Shown: positions 8,949-17,101 of the stretch, one piece after another
Position numbering within the stretch: position 1 is the first letter of the stretch
Layout of the letters: each line of letters opens with the position of its first letter
Assembly: GCA_022599515.1 (NCBI GenBank)
Contig: JAHZMC010000043.1
Location: forward strand, 1 to 33,089
Length of the DNA stretch: 33,089 nucleotides
Source: Betaproteobacteria bacterium
Lineage (GTDB): Bacteria > Pseudomonadota > Gammaproteobacteria > Burkholderiales > Methylophilaceae
Direction: 5' to 3'
Notes under the pieces: generated by a model
The model's input: only the letters and a program-made list of their open reading frames with translations
Told to the model about the DNA's origin: nothing
The model's database searches: none
Program-made: the position numbers and the translations under genes

Positions 8949-9149
8949 ATGGCTAAAGCAAAAAAAGAGTCTGGCGCTACTGTTAAAGTGACCTTGGTTA
9001 AAAGTATTATCGGTAGACTAGAGTCTCATCGTGCAACCGTTAAAGGTTTAGGTTTGCGTCGTATGCACCATACAGTTGAGTTGCAAGACACACCAGCTGT
9101 ACGTGGCATGATTAATAAGGTCAACTATCTATTAAAGGTAGAAGGATAA
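8949..9149 (+). CDS. rpmD: 50S ribosomal protein L30
   Basis: 66 residues, slightly longer than the 59 of E. coli because of a lysine-rich N terminus (MAKAKKESG). The core [45 protein letters not shown], read in pieces, is clear. L30 lies on the 50S near 5S rRNA. Its stop overlaps the rplO start by one base (TAATG). Confidence 0.97.
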   Translation: MAKAKKESGATVKVTLVKSIIGRLESHRATVKGLGLRRMHHTVELQDTPAVRGMINKVNYLLKVEG

Positions 9150-9586
9150 TGGAATTAAATACAATTAAGCCTGCTGAAGGCGCTAAAAAAGTAGCTCGTC
9201 GTGTTGGTCGTGGTATTGGGTCTGGATTAGGTAAAACTGGCGGTAGAGGTCATAAAGGTCAACACTCGCGTTCAGGTGGAACACACCGTGTTGGTTTTGA
9301 AGGTGGTCAAATGCCTTTGCAACGCCGTTTGCCAAAACGTGGTTTCAAATCAATGACTAAAGCGGATACTGCGCACGTTCGTACAAGTGAGCTACTAGGT
9401 TTGGATGCTAAAGTGATTGATTTATTAGCATTGAAAGAGGCGAAAATTGTTTCTGGTCGCGTTAAAGCTGCCAAAGTATATTTGTCAGGTGAATTAACTG
9501 AGAAAGTACAAGTGCAAGGTTTGTTGTTGACTAAAGGCGCACGTGCAGCGATTGAAAGTGCTGGCGGTAAGGTCGTAGAAGCTTAA
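9149..9586 (+). CDS. rplO: 50S ribosomal protein L15
   Basis: 145 residues (E. coli 144). L15 is a late assembly protein with a long glycine/arginine-rich N-terminal arm. [22 protein letters not shown] (in pieces) and [18 protein letters not shown] identify it. It is coupled to rpmD by a one-base overlap and precedes secY by 10 nt, the standard spc order. Confidence 0.98.
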   Translation: MELNTIKPAEGAKKVARRVGRGIGSGLGKTGGRGHKGQHSRSGGTHRVGFEGGQMPLQRRLPKRGFKSMTKADTAHVRTSELLGLDAKVIDLLALKEAKIVSGRVKAAKVYLSGELTEKVQVQGLLLTKGARAAIESAGGKVVEA

Positions 9587-9596
9587 GAGAAGATAA

Positions 9597-10916
9597 TTGG
9601 CACAAGATAATTTATTGAAGTCTTTTGGAAAAATGAGCGAACTTAAAAGTCGCTTATGGTTTGTGTTAGGTGCGCTGGTTGTATTTCGCTTAGGGTCGCA
9701 TATTCCTGTGCCAGGAATTGATCCTACCGTATTGAAGCAGCTTTTTGATTCTCAGAGTGGTGGAATCTTGGGCATGTTCAATATGTTTTCAGGCGGTTCG
9801 CTAGAGCGTTTTGCGATTTTTGCACTTGGTATTATGCCGTACATTTCAGCTTCAATTATTATGCAGTTGTTAACTGTTGTTTCGCCTAAGTTAGAGCAAT
9901 TGAAAAAAGAAGGTGAAGCTGGTAGACGTGCAATTACAAAATATACACGCTATGGAACAGTAGCCTTAGCCACTTTTCAAGCGTTAGGTATTGCTATTGC
10001 ATTTGAAGGGCAAGCTGGTCTAGTGATTGATCCAGGCATGTCATTCAGACTGATTACCGTAGTAAGCTTAGTTGGCGGTACGATGTTCTTAATGTGGTTG
10101 GGTGAACAAATTACTGAGCGTGGCATTGGTAATGGTATTTCGATTATCATTTTTGCAGGGATTGTTGCTGGATTACCAAGAGCGATTGGCAGCACTTTGG
10201 AGTTGGCGCGCACTGGCGCATTCTCGATTCCATTAGTTGTGTTCTTGTTTGTAATGGTAATCTTAGTGACTGCTTTGGTTGTGTTTGTAGAGCGCGGTCA
10301 ACGCAAGATTACTGTGAACTATGCTAAACGCCAAGTAGGTAATAAAGTAATGGGCGGTCAAACGACGCATTTACCATTAAAACTGAATATGGCTGGTGTG
10401 ATTCCACCAATTTTTGCATCAAGTATTATTTTGTTCCCGGCATCGCTTGCGGGCTGGTTTGGTAGTAGTGAAAGCATGTATTGGTTGAAGGACTTGTCTA
10501 GTGCAATTTCTCCAGGTCAGCCAATTTATATTTTGTTATTTGCTTCTGCTATTTTGTTTTTCTGTTTTTTCTATACGGCGTTGGTATTCAACCCAAAAGA
10601 AACAGCTGATAATTTGAAGAAAAGTGGTGCATTTGTTCCAGGTATTCGTCCAGGTGAGCAAACTGCAAAATATATAGACAAAATTATGGGTAGATTGACA
10701 TTAATCGGTGCTGTTTATATTACCTTGGTTTGTTTATTGCCAGAGTTTTTAAGCTTGAAATTTAATACGCCGTTTTATTTTGGTGGTACTTCATTGTTGA
10801 TTATTGTTGTTGTCACAATGGATTTCATGGCGCAAGTGCAATCACACTTGATGTCACATCAATATGAAGGATTGTTGAAAAAAGCTAACTTCAAAGGTGG
10901 CGCAACTAGTCGCTAA
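9597..10916 (+). CDS. secY: Protein translocase subunit SecY
   Basis: 439 residues (E. coli 443). SecY is the ten-helix channel of the Sec translocon in the inner membrane and works with SecE, SecG and SecA. The first helix region ([25 protein letters not shown]) and the motifs [37 protein letters not shown] and [18 protein letters not shown] are visible in order. The only plausible start is TTG 9597, giving [11 protein letters not shown]; an AGAGAAGA stretch lies upstream. A weak TTG start for a conserved, membrane-toxic protein may limit its yield. Confidence 0.97.
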   Translation: MAQDNLLKSFGKMSELKSRLWFVLGALVVFRLGSHIPVPGIDPTVLKQLFDSQSGGILGMFNMFSGGSLERFAIFALGIMPYISASIIMQLLTVVSPKLEQLKKEGEAGRRAITKYTRYGTVALATFQALGIAIAFEGQAGLVIDPGMSFRLITVVSLVGGTMFLMWLGEQITERGIGNGISIIIFAGIVAGLPRAIGSTLELARTGAFSIPLVVFLFVMVILVTALVVFVERGQRKITVNYAKRQVGNKVMGGQTTHLPLKLNMAGVIPPIFASSIILFPASLAGWFGSSESMYWLKDLSSAISPGQPIYILLFASAILFFCFFYTALVFNPKETADNLKKSGAFVPGIRPGEQTAKYIDKIMGRLTLIGAVYITLVCLLPEFLSLKFNTPFYFGGTSLLIIVVVTMDFMAQVQSHLMSHQYEGLLKKANFKGGATSR

Positions 10917-11000
10917 TTTTGAAGTATTAGGTTGGAATTTAGGGCGTGAGTTAGTCTTACGTGAAGAAGTTAAAGATTGAGTTGTTTAAAGAGGTTAATT

Positions 11001-11114
11001 ATGAGAGTTCGTGCATCAGTTAAAAAATTATGCCGCCACTGTAAAACAGTGCGTCGCCGTGGTGTATTACGTGTTATTTGTACAGATCCACGTCATAAGC
11101 AACGTCAAGGATAG
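11001..11114 (+). CDS. rpmJ: 50S ribosomal protein L36 (zinc-binding form)
   Basis: 37 residues, a normal L36: [20 protein letters not shown] and then [13 protein letters not shown]. The zinc ribbon is complete: Cys11, Cys14, Cys27 and His32. GAGG precedes the ATG. The gene lies 84 nt after secY; many betaproteobacteria have infA in this gap, but no infA is seen. It is followed by a terminator-like hairpin, so it appears to close the spc operon. Confidence 0.97.
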   Translation: MRVRASVKKLCRHCKTVRRRGVLRVICTDPRHKQRQG

Positions 11115-11125
11115 TGTTTTAATCT

Positions 11126-11182
11126 AGCCTTGTTTTATTTGAAAAACAAAGTGCAAACTGATAGAATGCAAGGCTTTTTTTA
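11126..11182 (+). terminator. Terminator-like hairpin after rpmJ, enclosing the rpsM promoter
   Basis: AGCCTTG (11126-11132) pairs with CAAGGCT (11169-11175), followed by a run of seven T ending at 11181. The loop is 36 nt and contains a second AT-rich stem, TTGTTTT with AAAACAA, which shares TTG with the first arm. The large loop weakens it as a terminator, but the T-run is good. The loop also holds the promoter for the next operon. Confidence 0.5.
11139..11167 (+). promoter_or_regulatory. Sigma70-type promoter upstream of rpsM
   Basis: TTGAAA (11139-11144), a 17-bp spacer and TAGAAT (11162-11167): five of six consensus bases in each box. The predicted start is near 11174, about 53 nt before the rpsM ATG. 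It would drive the alpha operon (rpsM-rpsK-rpsD-rpoA-rplQ) independently. Confidence 0.7.
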
Positions 11183-11187
11183 TTTGG

Positions 11188-11206
11188 TCGCTTTTGTAAA
11201 AAGCGA
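11188..11206 (+). promoter_or_regulatory. rpsM leader hairpin
   Basis: TCGCTTTT (11188-11195) and AAAAGCGA (11199-11206) form a perfect 8-bp stem with a GTA loop. It sits between the predicted transcription start and the GGAG ribosome site (11215-11218). In E. coli, S4 represses the alpha operon through a pseudoknot in this same leader; whether this hairpin serves S4 is inference. Confidence 0.5.
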
Positions 11207-11226
11207 TTCATTTTGGAGTTAAGAGT

Positions 11227-11589
11227 ATGGCTCGTATTGCTGGGGTAAATGTCCCAAATCATAAACATACAGAAATCGCGTTAACGTCGATTTATGGTAT
11301 TGGAAAAGTGACTGCAAAAAGCATTTGTGCTGCTGCAGGCGTAGCAACAACTGCAAAAGTGAAAGACTTAAACGATGCAGAAGTTGAGAAGCTTCGTGAA
11401 GAGGTTGCAAAGTTCACCGTCGAAGGTGACTTGCGCCGTGAAGTGACAATGAATATTAAACGTTTGATGGATTTGGGTTGCTACCGAGGTTTACGTCATC
11501 GTCGTGGTTTGCCAGTACGTGGACAACGTACTAAAACCAATGCACGTACACGTAAAGGCCCAATTAAGCCAATTAAGCAATCTAAATAA
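11227..11589 (+). CDS. rpsM: 30S ribosomal protein S13
   Basis: 120 residues (E. coli 118). S13 forms inter-subunit bridges from the 30S head. [36 protein letters not shown] (helix-hairpin-helix-like) and the C-terminal [23 protein letters not shown] in parts are diagnostic. It is the first gene of the alpha operon, with its own promoter, a hairpin leader and a GGAG ribosome site. Confidence 0.98.
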   Translation: MARIAGVNVPNHKHTEIALTSIYGIGKVTAKSICAAAGVATTAKVKDLNDAEVEKLREEVAKFTVEGDLRREVTMNIKRLMDLGCYRGLRHRRGLPVRGQRTKTNARTRKGPIKPIKQSK

Positions 11590-11634
11590 CATTAAGTTAA
11601 GTTTTTTAAAAATTATTTGTAAGGACAGTACAAC

Positions 11635-12024
11635 ATGGCAAAAGCTAATGTACGCGTAAGAAAAAAAGTTAAAAAGAATATTGCCGAGGGCGTTGCCCAC
11701 GTGCATGCTTCATTTAACAATACCATTATTACGATTACCGACCGTCAAGGCAATGCCTTGTCATGGGCGACTTCAGGTGGACAAGGTTTTAAAGGTTCAC
11801 GTAAAAGTACGCCTTTTGCTGCACAAGTTGCAGCAGAGGTTGCTGGTAAATCAGCACAAGAGAACGGTGTGAAGAATTTGGAAGTGCGCATTAAAGGCCC
11901 AGGACCAGGTCGTGAATCTGCTGTTCGAGCACTTAATGCTGCTGGCTTTAAAATTACCAGCATTACTGATGTGACGCCTGTGCCACACAATGGCTGTCGC
12001 CCACCTAAAAAACGTCGCATTTAA
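11635..12024 (+). CDS. rpsK: 30S ribosomal protein S11
   Basis: 129 residues, as in E. coli. S11 lies on the 30S platform near the mRNA exit. [43 protein letters not shown] (read in parts) and the C-terminal [15 protein letters not shown] are near-invariant. TAAGGACAG gives the ribosome site, 45 nt after rpsM. Confidence 0.98.
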   Translation: MAKANVRVRKKVKKNIAEGVAHVHASFNNTIITITDRQGNALSWATSGGQGFKGSRKSTPFAAQVAAEVAGKSAQENGVKNLEVRIKGPGPGRESAVRALNAAGFKITSITDVTPVPHNGCRPPKKRRI

Positions 12025-12050
12025 GCGAAAAAGATTACTGGAGAATTATC

Positions 12051-12680
12051 TTGGCTAGAAACTTAGATCCTAAATGCCGTCAGTGTCGTCGCGAAGGCGA
12101 GAAGTTGTTTTTAAAAGCTGAAAAATGCTTTACTGATAAATGTGCAATTGAAAAACGTAACTTCCCACCTGGTCAACACGGTCAACGTCGTAGTTCACGT
12201 TTGTCTGACTATGGTGTTCAATTACGTGAGAAGCAAAAAGTACGTCGTATTTACGGTGTATTAGAAAAACAATTCCGTAGCTACTACGCTGAAGCTGATC
12301 GTAGAAAAGGCGTTACTGGTGAAAACTTATTGCAATTGCTAGAGTGCCGTTTAGATAACGTTGCTTACCGCATGGGTTTGGCTGGGTCGCGTACAGAAGC
12401 ACGTCAAGTTGTTAAGCATAATGCGATTCTTGTTAACGGTAAACGTGTCAACATCCCTTCTTACCAAGTAAGAGCGGGCGATGTGGTTTCGGTTGCAGAA
12501 GCATCTAAGAAACAATTGCGTATTAAGTCTGCTTTAGAAGCGGCTGATGAGCGCGGTTTCCCGGAATGGTTAGAAGTTGATGTTAAAGCTTTCACTGGCA
12601 CATTTAAATCTGCGCCGCAACGTGATGACTTGCCTCCAACTATTAACGAATCATTGGTGGTTGAGCTGTACTCTAAATAA
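12051..12680 (+). CDS. rpsD: 30S ribosomal protein S4 (zinc-binding form)
   Basis: 209 residues (E. coli 206). S4 starts 16S rRNA assembly and, in E. coli, represses its own operon. Cys9, Cys12, Cys26 and Cys31 form a complete CxxC...CxxxxC zinc site that E. coli S4 lacks in full. The S4 RNA-binding domain is near residues 97-160 ([38 protein letters not shown]). The start is TTG 12051, since [10 protein letters not shown] is the family N terminus; GGAG lies at normal spacing. Confidence 0.97.
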   Translation: MARNLDPKCRQCRREGEKLFLKAEKCFTDKCAIEKRNFPPGQHGQRRSSRLSDYGVQLREKQKVRRIYGVLEKQFRSYYAEADRRKGVTGENLLQLLECRLDNVAYRMGLAGSRTEARQVVKHNAILVNGKRVNIPSYQVRAGDVVSVAEASKKQLRIKSALEAADERGFPEWLEVDVKAFTGTFKSAPQRDDLPPTINESLVVELYSK

Positions 12681-12730
12681 TAGTTGTTTAGAGATACGCT
12701 TTTTATTAACCAATTAGGTCAAGGACTTAT

Positions 12731-13708
12731 ATGCAAAGTAATCCTACAGAATACTTAAAACCACGTGTTGTAAACGTCGAAGAAATAACGCCTTTGAGAG
12801 CGCGTGTTACATTAGAACCAATGGAGCGTGGCTTTGGCTACACATTAGGTAATGCATTGCGTCGTGTATTGTTGTCATCAATTCCAGGCTTCGCAATTAC
12901 AGAAGTAAAAATTGATGGTGTTGTGCACGAATATTCAACCATTGATGGCGTGCAAGAAGATGTTGTTGATATTTTGCTCAACCTTAAAGGTGTAGCATTA
13001 AAATTAAACAGTAAAGCTGAAACAATCTTAACATTAAGCAAGTCTGGTGAAGGTGTTGTAACAGCAGCTGACTTTGAGACTGGTCATGATGCAGAGATTG
13101 TTAATCCAGAGCATGTGATTGCCCATTTAACAAAAGGTGGCGCACTTAATCTAGAAGTTAAAGTGGAAATGGGTCGTGGTTATCAACCTGTTCCAGCTAG
13201 AGCAAAAGTGAATCAAGAAGATCGTACACTTGGTTTTATCATGGTTGATGCTTCATTTAGTCCAATTAACAAAGTGAGCTATCAAGTTGATAGTGCGCGT
13301 GTTGAACAGCGTACTGACTTAGACAAGTTGATTATGGATGTTGAAACTAATGGTATCGTGGATCCAGAGCAAGCGATTCGTGATGCAGCGGCAATCTTAA
13401 TTGGTCAACTTTCAGTGTTTGCAAACCTTGAAGGTGCGCCAACAGAAGAGGAAGAAGCGGCGGCACCACAAGTTGATCCTATTCTATTGCGTCCAGTTGA
13501 TGATTTAGAGTTGACAGTACGTTCAGCAAACTGCCTTAAAGCAGAAAATATTTTCTACATTGGTGATTTAATCCAACGTTCTGAAAATGAGTTGTTGAAA
13601 GCGCCTAATTTAGGTCGTAAATCACTGAATGAAATTAAAGATGTGTTAGCTTCAAAAGGTCTGACGTTAGGCATGAAGTTAGAAAGTTGGCCACCAGTTG
13701 GTCTTTAA
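12731..13708 (+). CDS. rpoA: DNA-directed RNA polymerase alpha subunit
   Basis: 325 residues (E. coli 329). The N-terminal domain (about 1-232) dimerises and scaffolds beta and beta'; the C-terminal domain (about 250-325) contacts UP elements and activators. [20 protein letters not shown] is at residues 34-53. [14 protein letters not shown] contains Arg264, matching the E. coli UP-element contact Arg265. The linker near 235-248 is short and glutamate/alanine-rich. AAGGA precedes the ATG, 50 nt after rpsD. Confidence 0.98.
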   Translation: MQSNPTEYLKPRVVNVEEITPLRARVTLEPMERGFGYTLGNALRRVLLSSIPGFAITEVKIDGVVHEYSTIDGVQEDVVDILLNLKGVALKLNSKAETILTLSKSGEGVVTAADFETGHDAEIVNPEHVIAHLTKGGALNLEVKVEMGRGYQPVPARAKVNQEDRTLGFIMVDASFSPINKVSYQVDSARVEQRTDLDKLIMDVETNGIVDPEQAIRDAAAILIGQLSVFANLEGAPTEEEEAAAPQVDPILLRPVDDLELTVRSANCLKAENIFYIGDLIQRSENELLKAPNLGRKSLNEIKDVLASKGLTLGMKLESWPPVGL

Positions 13709-13749
13709 AAAGCTTAAAAGCTAAATTTTAAAAGTTTAAGGAAGTTACT

Positions 13750-14136
13750 ATGCGTCACGGTAATCAAAATCGAAAATTAAATCGTACGAGCAGTCATCGT
13801 GCAGCTATGTTTCGTAACATGTCAGTATCATTGCTTCGTCACGAAGTGATTAGAACAACATTGCCAAAAGCAAAAGAGTTGCGTAAATATGCAGAGCCTC
13901 TTATTACTTTAGGCAAAGAGGCAACTTTGGCTAATCGTCGCCTTGCCTTTAATCGTTTACGTGATCGCGATATTGTTGGTAAACTATTTGGTGAACTAGG
14001 TCCTCGTTACCTTGAGCGTAAAGGTGGTTACTTACGCATTCTAAAATGCGGTTACCGTAATGGTGACAATGCACCAATGGCATTTGTTGAGTTAGTTGGC
14101 CGTCCTGAAGTTGCTGAAGTAGTCACTGCAGACTAA
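13750..14136 (+). CDS. rplQ: 50S ribosomal protein L17
   Basis: 128 residues (E. coli 127). L17 lies at the outer rim of the tunnel exit. [24 protein letters not shown] (in parts), the [15 protein letters not shown] segment and [33 protein letters not shown], also in parts, define it. It is the last gene of the ribosomal run. TTAAGGAAG is the ribosome site, and a very strong terminator follows. Confidence 0.98.
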   Translation: MRHGNQNRKLNRTSSHRAAMFRNMSVSLLRHEVIRTTLPKAKELRKYAEPLITLGKEATLANRRLAFNRLRDRDIVGKLFGELGPRYLERKGGYLRILKCGYRNGDNAPMAFVELVGRPEVAEVVTAD

Positions 14137-14151
14137 TAACTAAAAATCGAT

Positions 14152-14188
14152 AAACAAAAAAGCCAGCTACACGCTGGCTTTTTTGTTT
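14152..14188. terminator. Bidirectional Rho-independent terminator after rplQ
   Basis: A 16-bp perfect stem, AAACAAAAAAGCCAGC against its complement (14173-14188), with a 5-nt TACAC loop. The GCCAGC/GCTGGC core is flanked by A and T runs, so it works on both strands: it ends the ribosomal run (+) and the convergent DUF836 gene (-). Confidence 0.93.
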
Positions 14189-14211
14189 GCTAAATTAGCG
14201 ATTAAACTAGC

Positions 14212-14454
14212 CTATCTACTAATAAAGTTAAGTATATCCTCTTGATTAAATGGCCACTTCAATTCATTGGATGGATTAGCTACTTTTTGTAAGACAGGAA
14301 TGCGTGTTCCATACAATGCAATCAATTCATCATCGTCTGCTATTTCAATAAGGGCTAGGGTTATATTGTCTTGTGATGAAATTAGCTCTATTGCTTGTTC
14401 ACATAGATGACAGTTGGATGTGGTATAAAGTCTTAATTGGATTAATGTAGGCAT
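14212..14454 (-). CDS. Glutaredoxin-like thioredoxin-fold protein (DUF836 family)
   Basis: 80 residues. The N-terminal beta-strand LRLYTTSNCHLC carries a CxxC redox pair (Cys15, Cys18), and TRIPVL has the cis-proline (Pro53) of the thioredoxin fold. The size and the CHLC motif match the small DUF836/glutaredoxin-like family, whose substrates are unknown. It is probably cytosolic, since no signal peptide is seen. It stands alone, convergent with rplQ and divergent from mgtE. No clear ribosome site is seen before its ATG. Confidence 0.8.
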   Translation of the reverse strand: MPTLIQLRLYTTSNCHLCEQAIELISSQDNITLALIEIADDDELIALYGTRIPVLQKVANPSNELKWPFNQEDILNFISR

Positions 14455-14525
14455 TTTATTTGGGAAATGTTAAAAACACTTCATAATAACGGTTAATGAA
14501 CGCAATGTTATAACACAAGGCAACG

Positions 14526-15962
14526 ATGGCGGATATTCAAGAGTCAAAAGATAGATTAAGCGAAACACTAGACCAGGTGGTTTCTTTATTGAAGAAACAC
14601 CAGCTAGTTGAAAATCTTGTGCACAAGCAAGAGATGCTTAAGCATGACCTGATTGAGACGATTGTCCATCGGCAAAATAAAATTGAGTTGCAAAACATTC
14701 TTAATGCTTTGCATCCTGCAGATGTTGCTCATATCTTAGAGGCCTTACCACTGGATGACCGACTTTATCTTTGGGATCTCGTTAAAGTTGATCGTGATGG
14801 GGACATTCTTTTAGAAGTTTCTGATGCGGTTAGGCAGACGCTTATCGCTGACATGGATAGTGAAGAGTTACTTGCTGCAGCAGAAAAGTTAGGGACCGAT
14901 GAGTTAGCTGATTTGGCGCCAGACTTGCCAAAAGATGTTCTACAAGACTTGATGGAAAGTCTTGATGCCTTCAATCGAGAGCGTTTGCAATCTGCACTTT
15001 CTTATCCAGAGCACACCGTTGGTGCTTTGATGGATTTTGACATTGTGACTGTGCGAGAAGATATTACGTTAGAAGTTGCATTGCGATATTTGCGTCGACT
15101 CGACGAGTTGCCTGATCACACTGATAAAATCTTTGTCATTGATCGACATGACAATATTAAAGGCGTTTTGCCTATTACGACGATATTGGTCAATGATTTA
15201 GACGTTACTGTCCAAGATGTGATGGCGGCAGATGTTGTGTTATTTCACCCTGAAGATGTAGCAGATGATGCTGCAAAGGCCTTTGAGCGATACGACTTGG
15301 TTAGTGCGCCGGTAGTAGACAAAAACAATAAGCTTGTTGGACGATTAACTGTGGATGAGGTCATGGATTATATTCGTGAGGAATCTGATGCAGATAGGCT
15401 GTCAATGGCTGGCTTGCGTGAAGAGGAAGATTTTTTCTCTAGCGTATGGGCCTCTGTACAGAACCGTTGGGCTTGGTTAGCAATTAACTTAGTGACAGCT
15501 TTAATAGCTTCACGCGTGATTGGTTTATTTGAGAATTCAATTGGAAAAGTGGTGGCTTTGGCTGCGCTGATGCCAATTGTGGCCGGTATTGGTGGTAATT
15601 CTGGCAATCAGACAACAACGATGATTGTGCGTGGTTTAGCGCTGGGGCAGATATCGGGTAGCAATATGCGATCACAAGTAACTAAGGAGCTTGGTGTGGC
15701 ACTTGTTAATGGTTTAATCTGGGGGGGCGTATTGGGGTGCGTGACTTATGCATTATATGCCGACTATCGCTTGAGTTTGGTGATGACGGCAGCGATTACC
15801 CTTAACTTGCTATTAGCGGCGCTTATGGGCGTTGTTATACCATTGGTCATGAACAAGTTTGGAAGAGATCCTGCTGTTGGCTCTAGTGTATTAATTACCG
15901 CGATGACAGATAGTGGTGGCTTCTTTATCTTTTTAGGATTAGCTACAATTTTTTTACTATAA
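14526..15962 (+). CDS. mgtE: Magnesium transporter MgtE
   Basis: 478 residues, typical for MgtE. An N-terminal superhelical Mg2+-sensing domain (about 35-140, with LHPADVAHILEALPLDDR) is followed by paired CBS domains (about 145-270) and a C-terminal pore of about five helices (about 295-478). The membrane motif GGNSGNQTTT starts at residue 356. MTDSGG near the end gives Asp462, matching the pore aspartate of Thermus MgtE. The protein is a Mg2+ channel gated by cytosolic Mg2+. A short AAGG lies before ATG; a terminator follows. Confidence 0.96.
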   Translation: MADIQESKDRLSETLDQVVSLLKKHQLVENLVHKQEMLKHDLIETIVHRQNKIELQNILNALHPADVAHILEALPLDDRLYLWDLVKVDRDGDILLEVSDAVRQTLIADMDSEELLAAAEKLGTDELADLAPDLPKDVLQDLMESLDAFNRERLQSALSYPEHTVGALMDFDIVTVREDITLEVALRYLRRLDELPDHTDKIFVIDRHDNIKGVLPITTILVNDLDVTVQDVMAADVVLFHPEDVADDAAKAFERYDLVSAPVVDKNNKLVGRLTVDEVMDYIREESDADRLSMAGLREEEDFFSSVWASVQNRWAWLAINLVTALIASRVIGLFENSIGKVVALAALMPIVAGIGGNSGNQTTTMIVRGLALGQISGSNMRSQVTKELGVALVNGLIWGGVLGCVTYALYADYRLSLVMTAAITLNLLLAALMGVVIPLVMNKFGRDPAVGSSVLITAMTDSGGFFIFLGLATIFLL

Positions 15963-15984
15963 ATAAAGAGGTGTCAATAGACGT

Positions 15985-16011
15985 AAAAAAACCCGCGGTA
16001 GCGGGTTTTTT
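15985..16011. terminator. Bidirectional terminator between mgtE and rpmG
   Basis: AAAAAACCCGC (15986-15996), a GGTA loop and GCGGGTTTTTT (16001-16011) form an 11-bp stem with A/T runs on both sides. It ends the convergent mgtE (+) and rpmB-rpmG (-) transcripts. Confidence 0.93.
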
Positions 16012-16031
16012 AATTAACAAATCAAACATTA

Positions 16032-16187
16032 CTATTTGATTTTGTTTTCTTTGTACATCACGTGCTTACGAACGACTGGATCAAATTTCTTGATTTCCAT
16101 TTTTTCTGGCATTGTACGTTTGTTTTTAGTCGTGGTATAGAAGTGACCTGTACCAGCACTTGACTCTAATTTAATTTTTTCGCGCAT
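16032..16187 (-). CDS. rpmG: 50S ribosomal protein L33 (zinc-independent form)
   Basis: 51 residues: [20 protein letters not shown], then [20 protein letters not shown] and [12 protein letters not shown]33 lies near the E site. It has no cysteine at all, so it is the C- form. An AAGGAG ribosome site precedes the ATG. It is 11 nt downstream of rpmB, the usual rpmB-rpmG pair, and ends at a shared terminator. Confidence 0.96.
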   Translation of the reverse strand: MREKIKLESSAGTGHFYTTTKNKRTMPEKMEIKKFDPVVRKHVMYKENKIK

Positions 16188-16198
16188 CGTAATGCTCC

Positions 16199-16435
16199 TT
16201 AGATTTTCTCGCCAGCAGCGCGCAATTTAGCCAATACTGAATCAATACCATTTTTATCAATAGTACGTAATGCAGCATTGGTAATGCGTAAGCTTACCCA
16301 GCGGTTTTCGCTCTCAACCCAAAATTTACGGTTTTGTAAATTCGGTAAGAAACGACGTCTTGTTTTATTATGTGCGTGAGAAACATTGTTACCCACCATT
16401 GGCTTCTTGCCTGTTACCTGACATACACGTGCCAT
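16199..16435 (-). CDS. rpmB: 50S ribosomal protein L28
   Basis: 78 residues, the same as E. coli. [20 protein letters not shown], then [19 protein letters not shown] identify L28. An in-frame extension exists upstream, but ATG 16435 is chosen: [10 protein letters not shown] is the family start, GGAG lies 6 nt before it, and a consensus promoter lies inside the would-be extension. The zinc cysteines of C+ forms are absent. The gene is co-transcribed with rpmG. Confidence 0.97.
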   Translation of the reverse strand: MARVCQVTGKKPMVGNNVSHAHNKTRRRFLPNLQNRKFWVESENRWVSLRITNAALRTIDKNGIDSVLAKLRAAGEKI

Positions 16436-16454
16436 GGTTATCTCCAAATACTTT

Positions 16455-16471
16455 GTCTTTTTCAGAAAGAC
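16455..16471 (-). promoter_or_regulatory. Small hairpin in the rpmB leader
   Basis: On the minus strand, GTCTTT and AAAGAC form a 6-bp stem with a 5-nt loop, at the very 5' end of the predicted rpmB transcript and upstream of its GGAG. It could stabilise the mRNA 5' end or bind a ribosomal protein; no more can be said. Confidence 0.35.
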
Positions 16472-16475
16472 CGCA

Positions 16476-16504
16476 ATTATAGTAGAAAGACTTACCTTAT
16501 TCAA
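16476..16504 (-). promoter_or_regulatory. Sigma70-type promoter of rpmB-rpmG
   Basis: On the minus strand, TTGAAT (16504-16499), a 17-bp spacer and a perfect TATAAT (16481-16476). The downstream bases TGCGG form a GC-containing discriminator. The start is predicted near 16469, about 33 nt before the ATG. Confidence 0.75.
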
Positions 16505-16509
16505 CTCAT

Positions 16510-16541
16510 AAATACAGATTTATCTTAAATAATCTGTATTT
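16510..16541 (-). terminator. AT-rich inverted repeat at the dut 3' end
   Basis: Arms AAATACAGATT and AATCTGTATTT (11 bp, about 10-nt loop) begin at the dut stop codon and end just before the rpmB -35 box. It is probably the dut terminator or 3'-end protector, separating dut from rpmB transcription. Confidence 0.5.
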
Positions 16542-16992
16542 AATGTTTGCCAGTGCTGCCAAAGCCACCTTCACCACGATCGGTTTCGATAAATTCGTCT
16601 ACAAGATGAAACTCTGCCTGTACAACAGGGACGATAACAAGTTGTGCAATGCGCTCCATTGGATTAAGGGTGAAGGGCTCTTTACTACGATTCCAGCAAG
16701 AGACCAAAAGTTGGCCTTGATAGTCTGAATCAATCAAGCCAACCAGATTGCCAAGCACAATACCGTGTTTGTGGCCCAATCCAGAGCGTGGCAGAATCAG
16801 CGCGGCATGGTAAGTGTTATCAATATGAATAGCAATTCCTGTTGGAATCATTACTGTCTCACCAGGTTGTATGGTTTGCGTATGCTCGGTACATGCACGT
16901 AAATCTAATCCTGCTGAGCCTTTAGTAGCATAGCTAGGCATCATGTTGCGGATGCGTGAATCAAGAATCTTTAAATCGACATTGATAGACAT
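16540..16992 (-). CDS. dut: Deoxyuridine 5'-triphosphate nucleotidohydrolase (dUTPase)
   Basis: 150 residues (E. coli 151), a trimeric dUTPase that hydrolyses dUTP to dUMP and PPi, which limits uracil in DNA and feeds dTMP synthesis. All five motifs are present: AGLDLRA (27-33), PRSGLG (68-73), [10 protein letters not shown] (84-93, with catalytic Asp88), RIAQLVI (114-120) and [10 protein letters not shown] (139-148, with the base-stacking Phe144). In many betaproteobacteria dut lies next to coaBC; here the TonB receptor gene lies between the two. Confidence 0.97.
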   Translation of the reverse strand: MSINVDLKILDSRIRNMMPSYATKGSAGLDLRACTEHTQTIQPGETVMIPTGIAIHIDNTYHAALILPRSGLGHKHGIVLGNLVGLIDSDYQGQLLVSCWNRSKEPFTLNPMERIAQLVIVPVVQAEFHLVDEFIETDRGEGGFGSTGKH

Positions 16993-17060
16993 AACAGTTT
17001 CTTTGCATTGAATGTGAAGTGATATTAAACACTAAATAAGCATGAAAATCACTAAGCAGT

Positions 17061-17086
17061 AAAAAGCCAGCATAGTGCTGGCTTTC
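17061..17086 (-). terminator. Terminator of the TonB-dependent receptor gene
   Basis: On the minus strand GAAAGCCAGC, a 5-nt loop and GCTGGCTTTTT form a 9-bp stem followed by T bases. It lies 16 nt after the receptor stop codon. The core GCCAGC/GCTGGC is the same as in the terminators at 14152-14188 and 28699-28726. Confidence 0.85.
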
Positions 17087-17101
17087 AAGAAGTTGCAAAT
17101 A

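Noticed and set aside
10917-11000. Remnant of infA in the secY-rpmJ gap
   Set aside because: Translated short frames in this gap show none of the IF1 motifs.
14455-14525. Promoter of mgtE with TATAAC at 14509-14514
   Set aside because: No acceptable -35 box, and the start would fall about 5 nt from the ATG, leaving no room for the ribosome site.
16436-16504. N-terminal extension of rpmB starting at about 16504
   Set aside because: The family N terminus [10 protein letters not shown], the GGAG ribosome site and the promoter inside the extension all favour the start at 16435.
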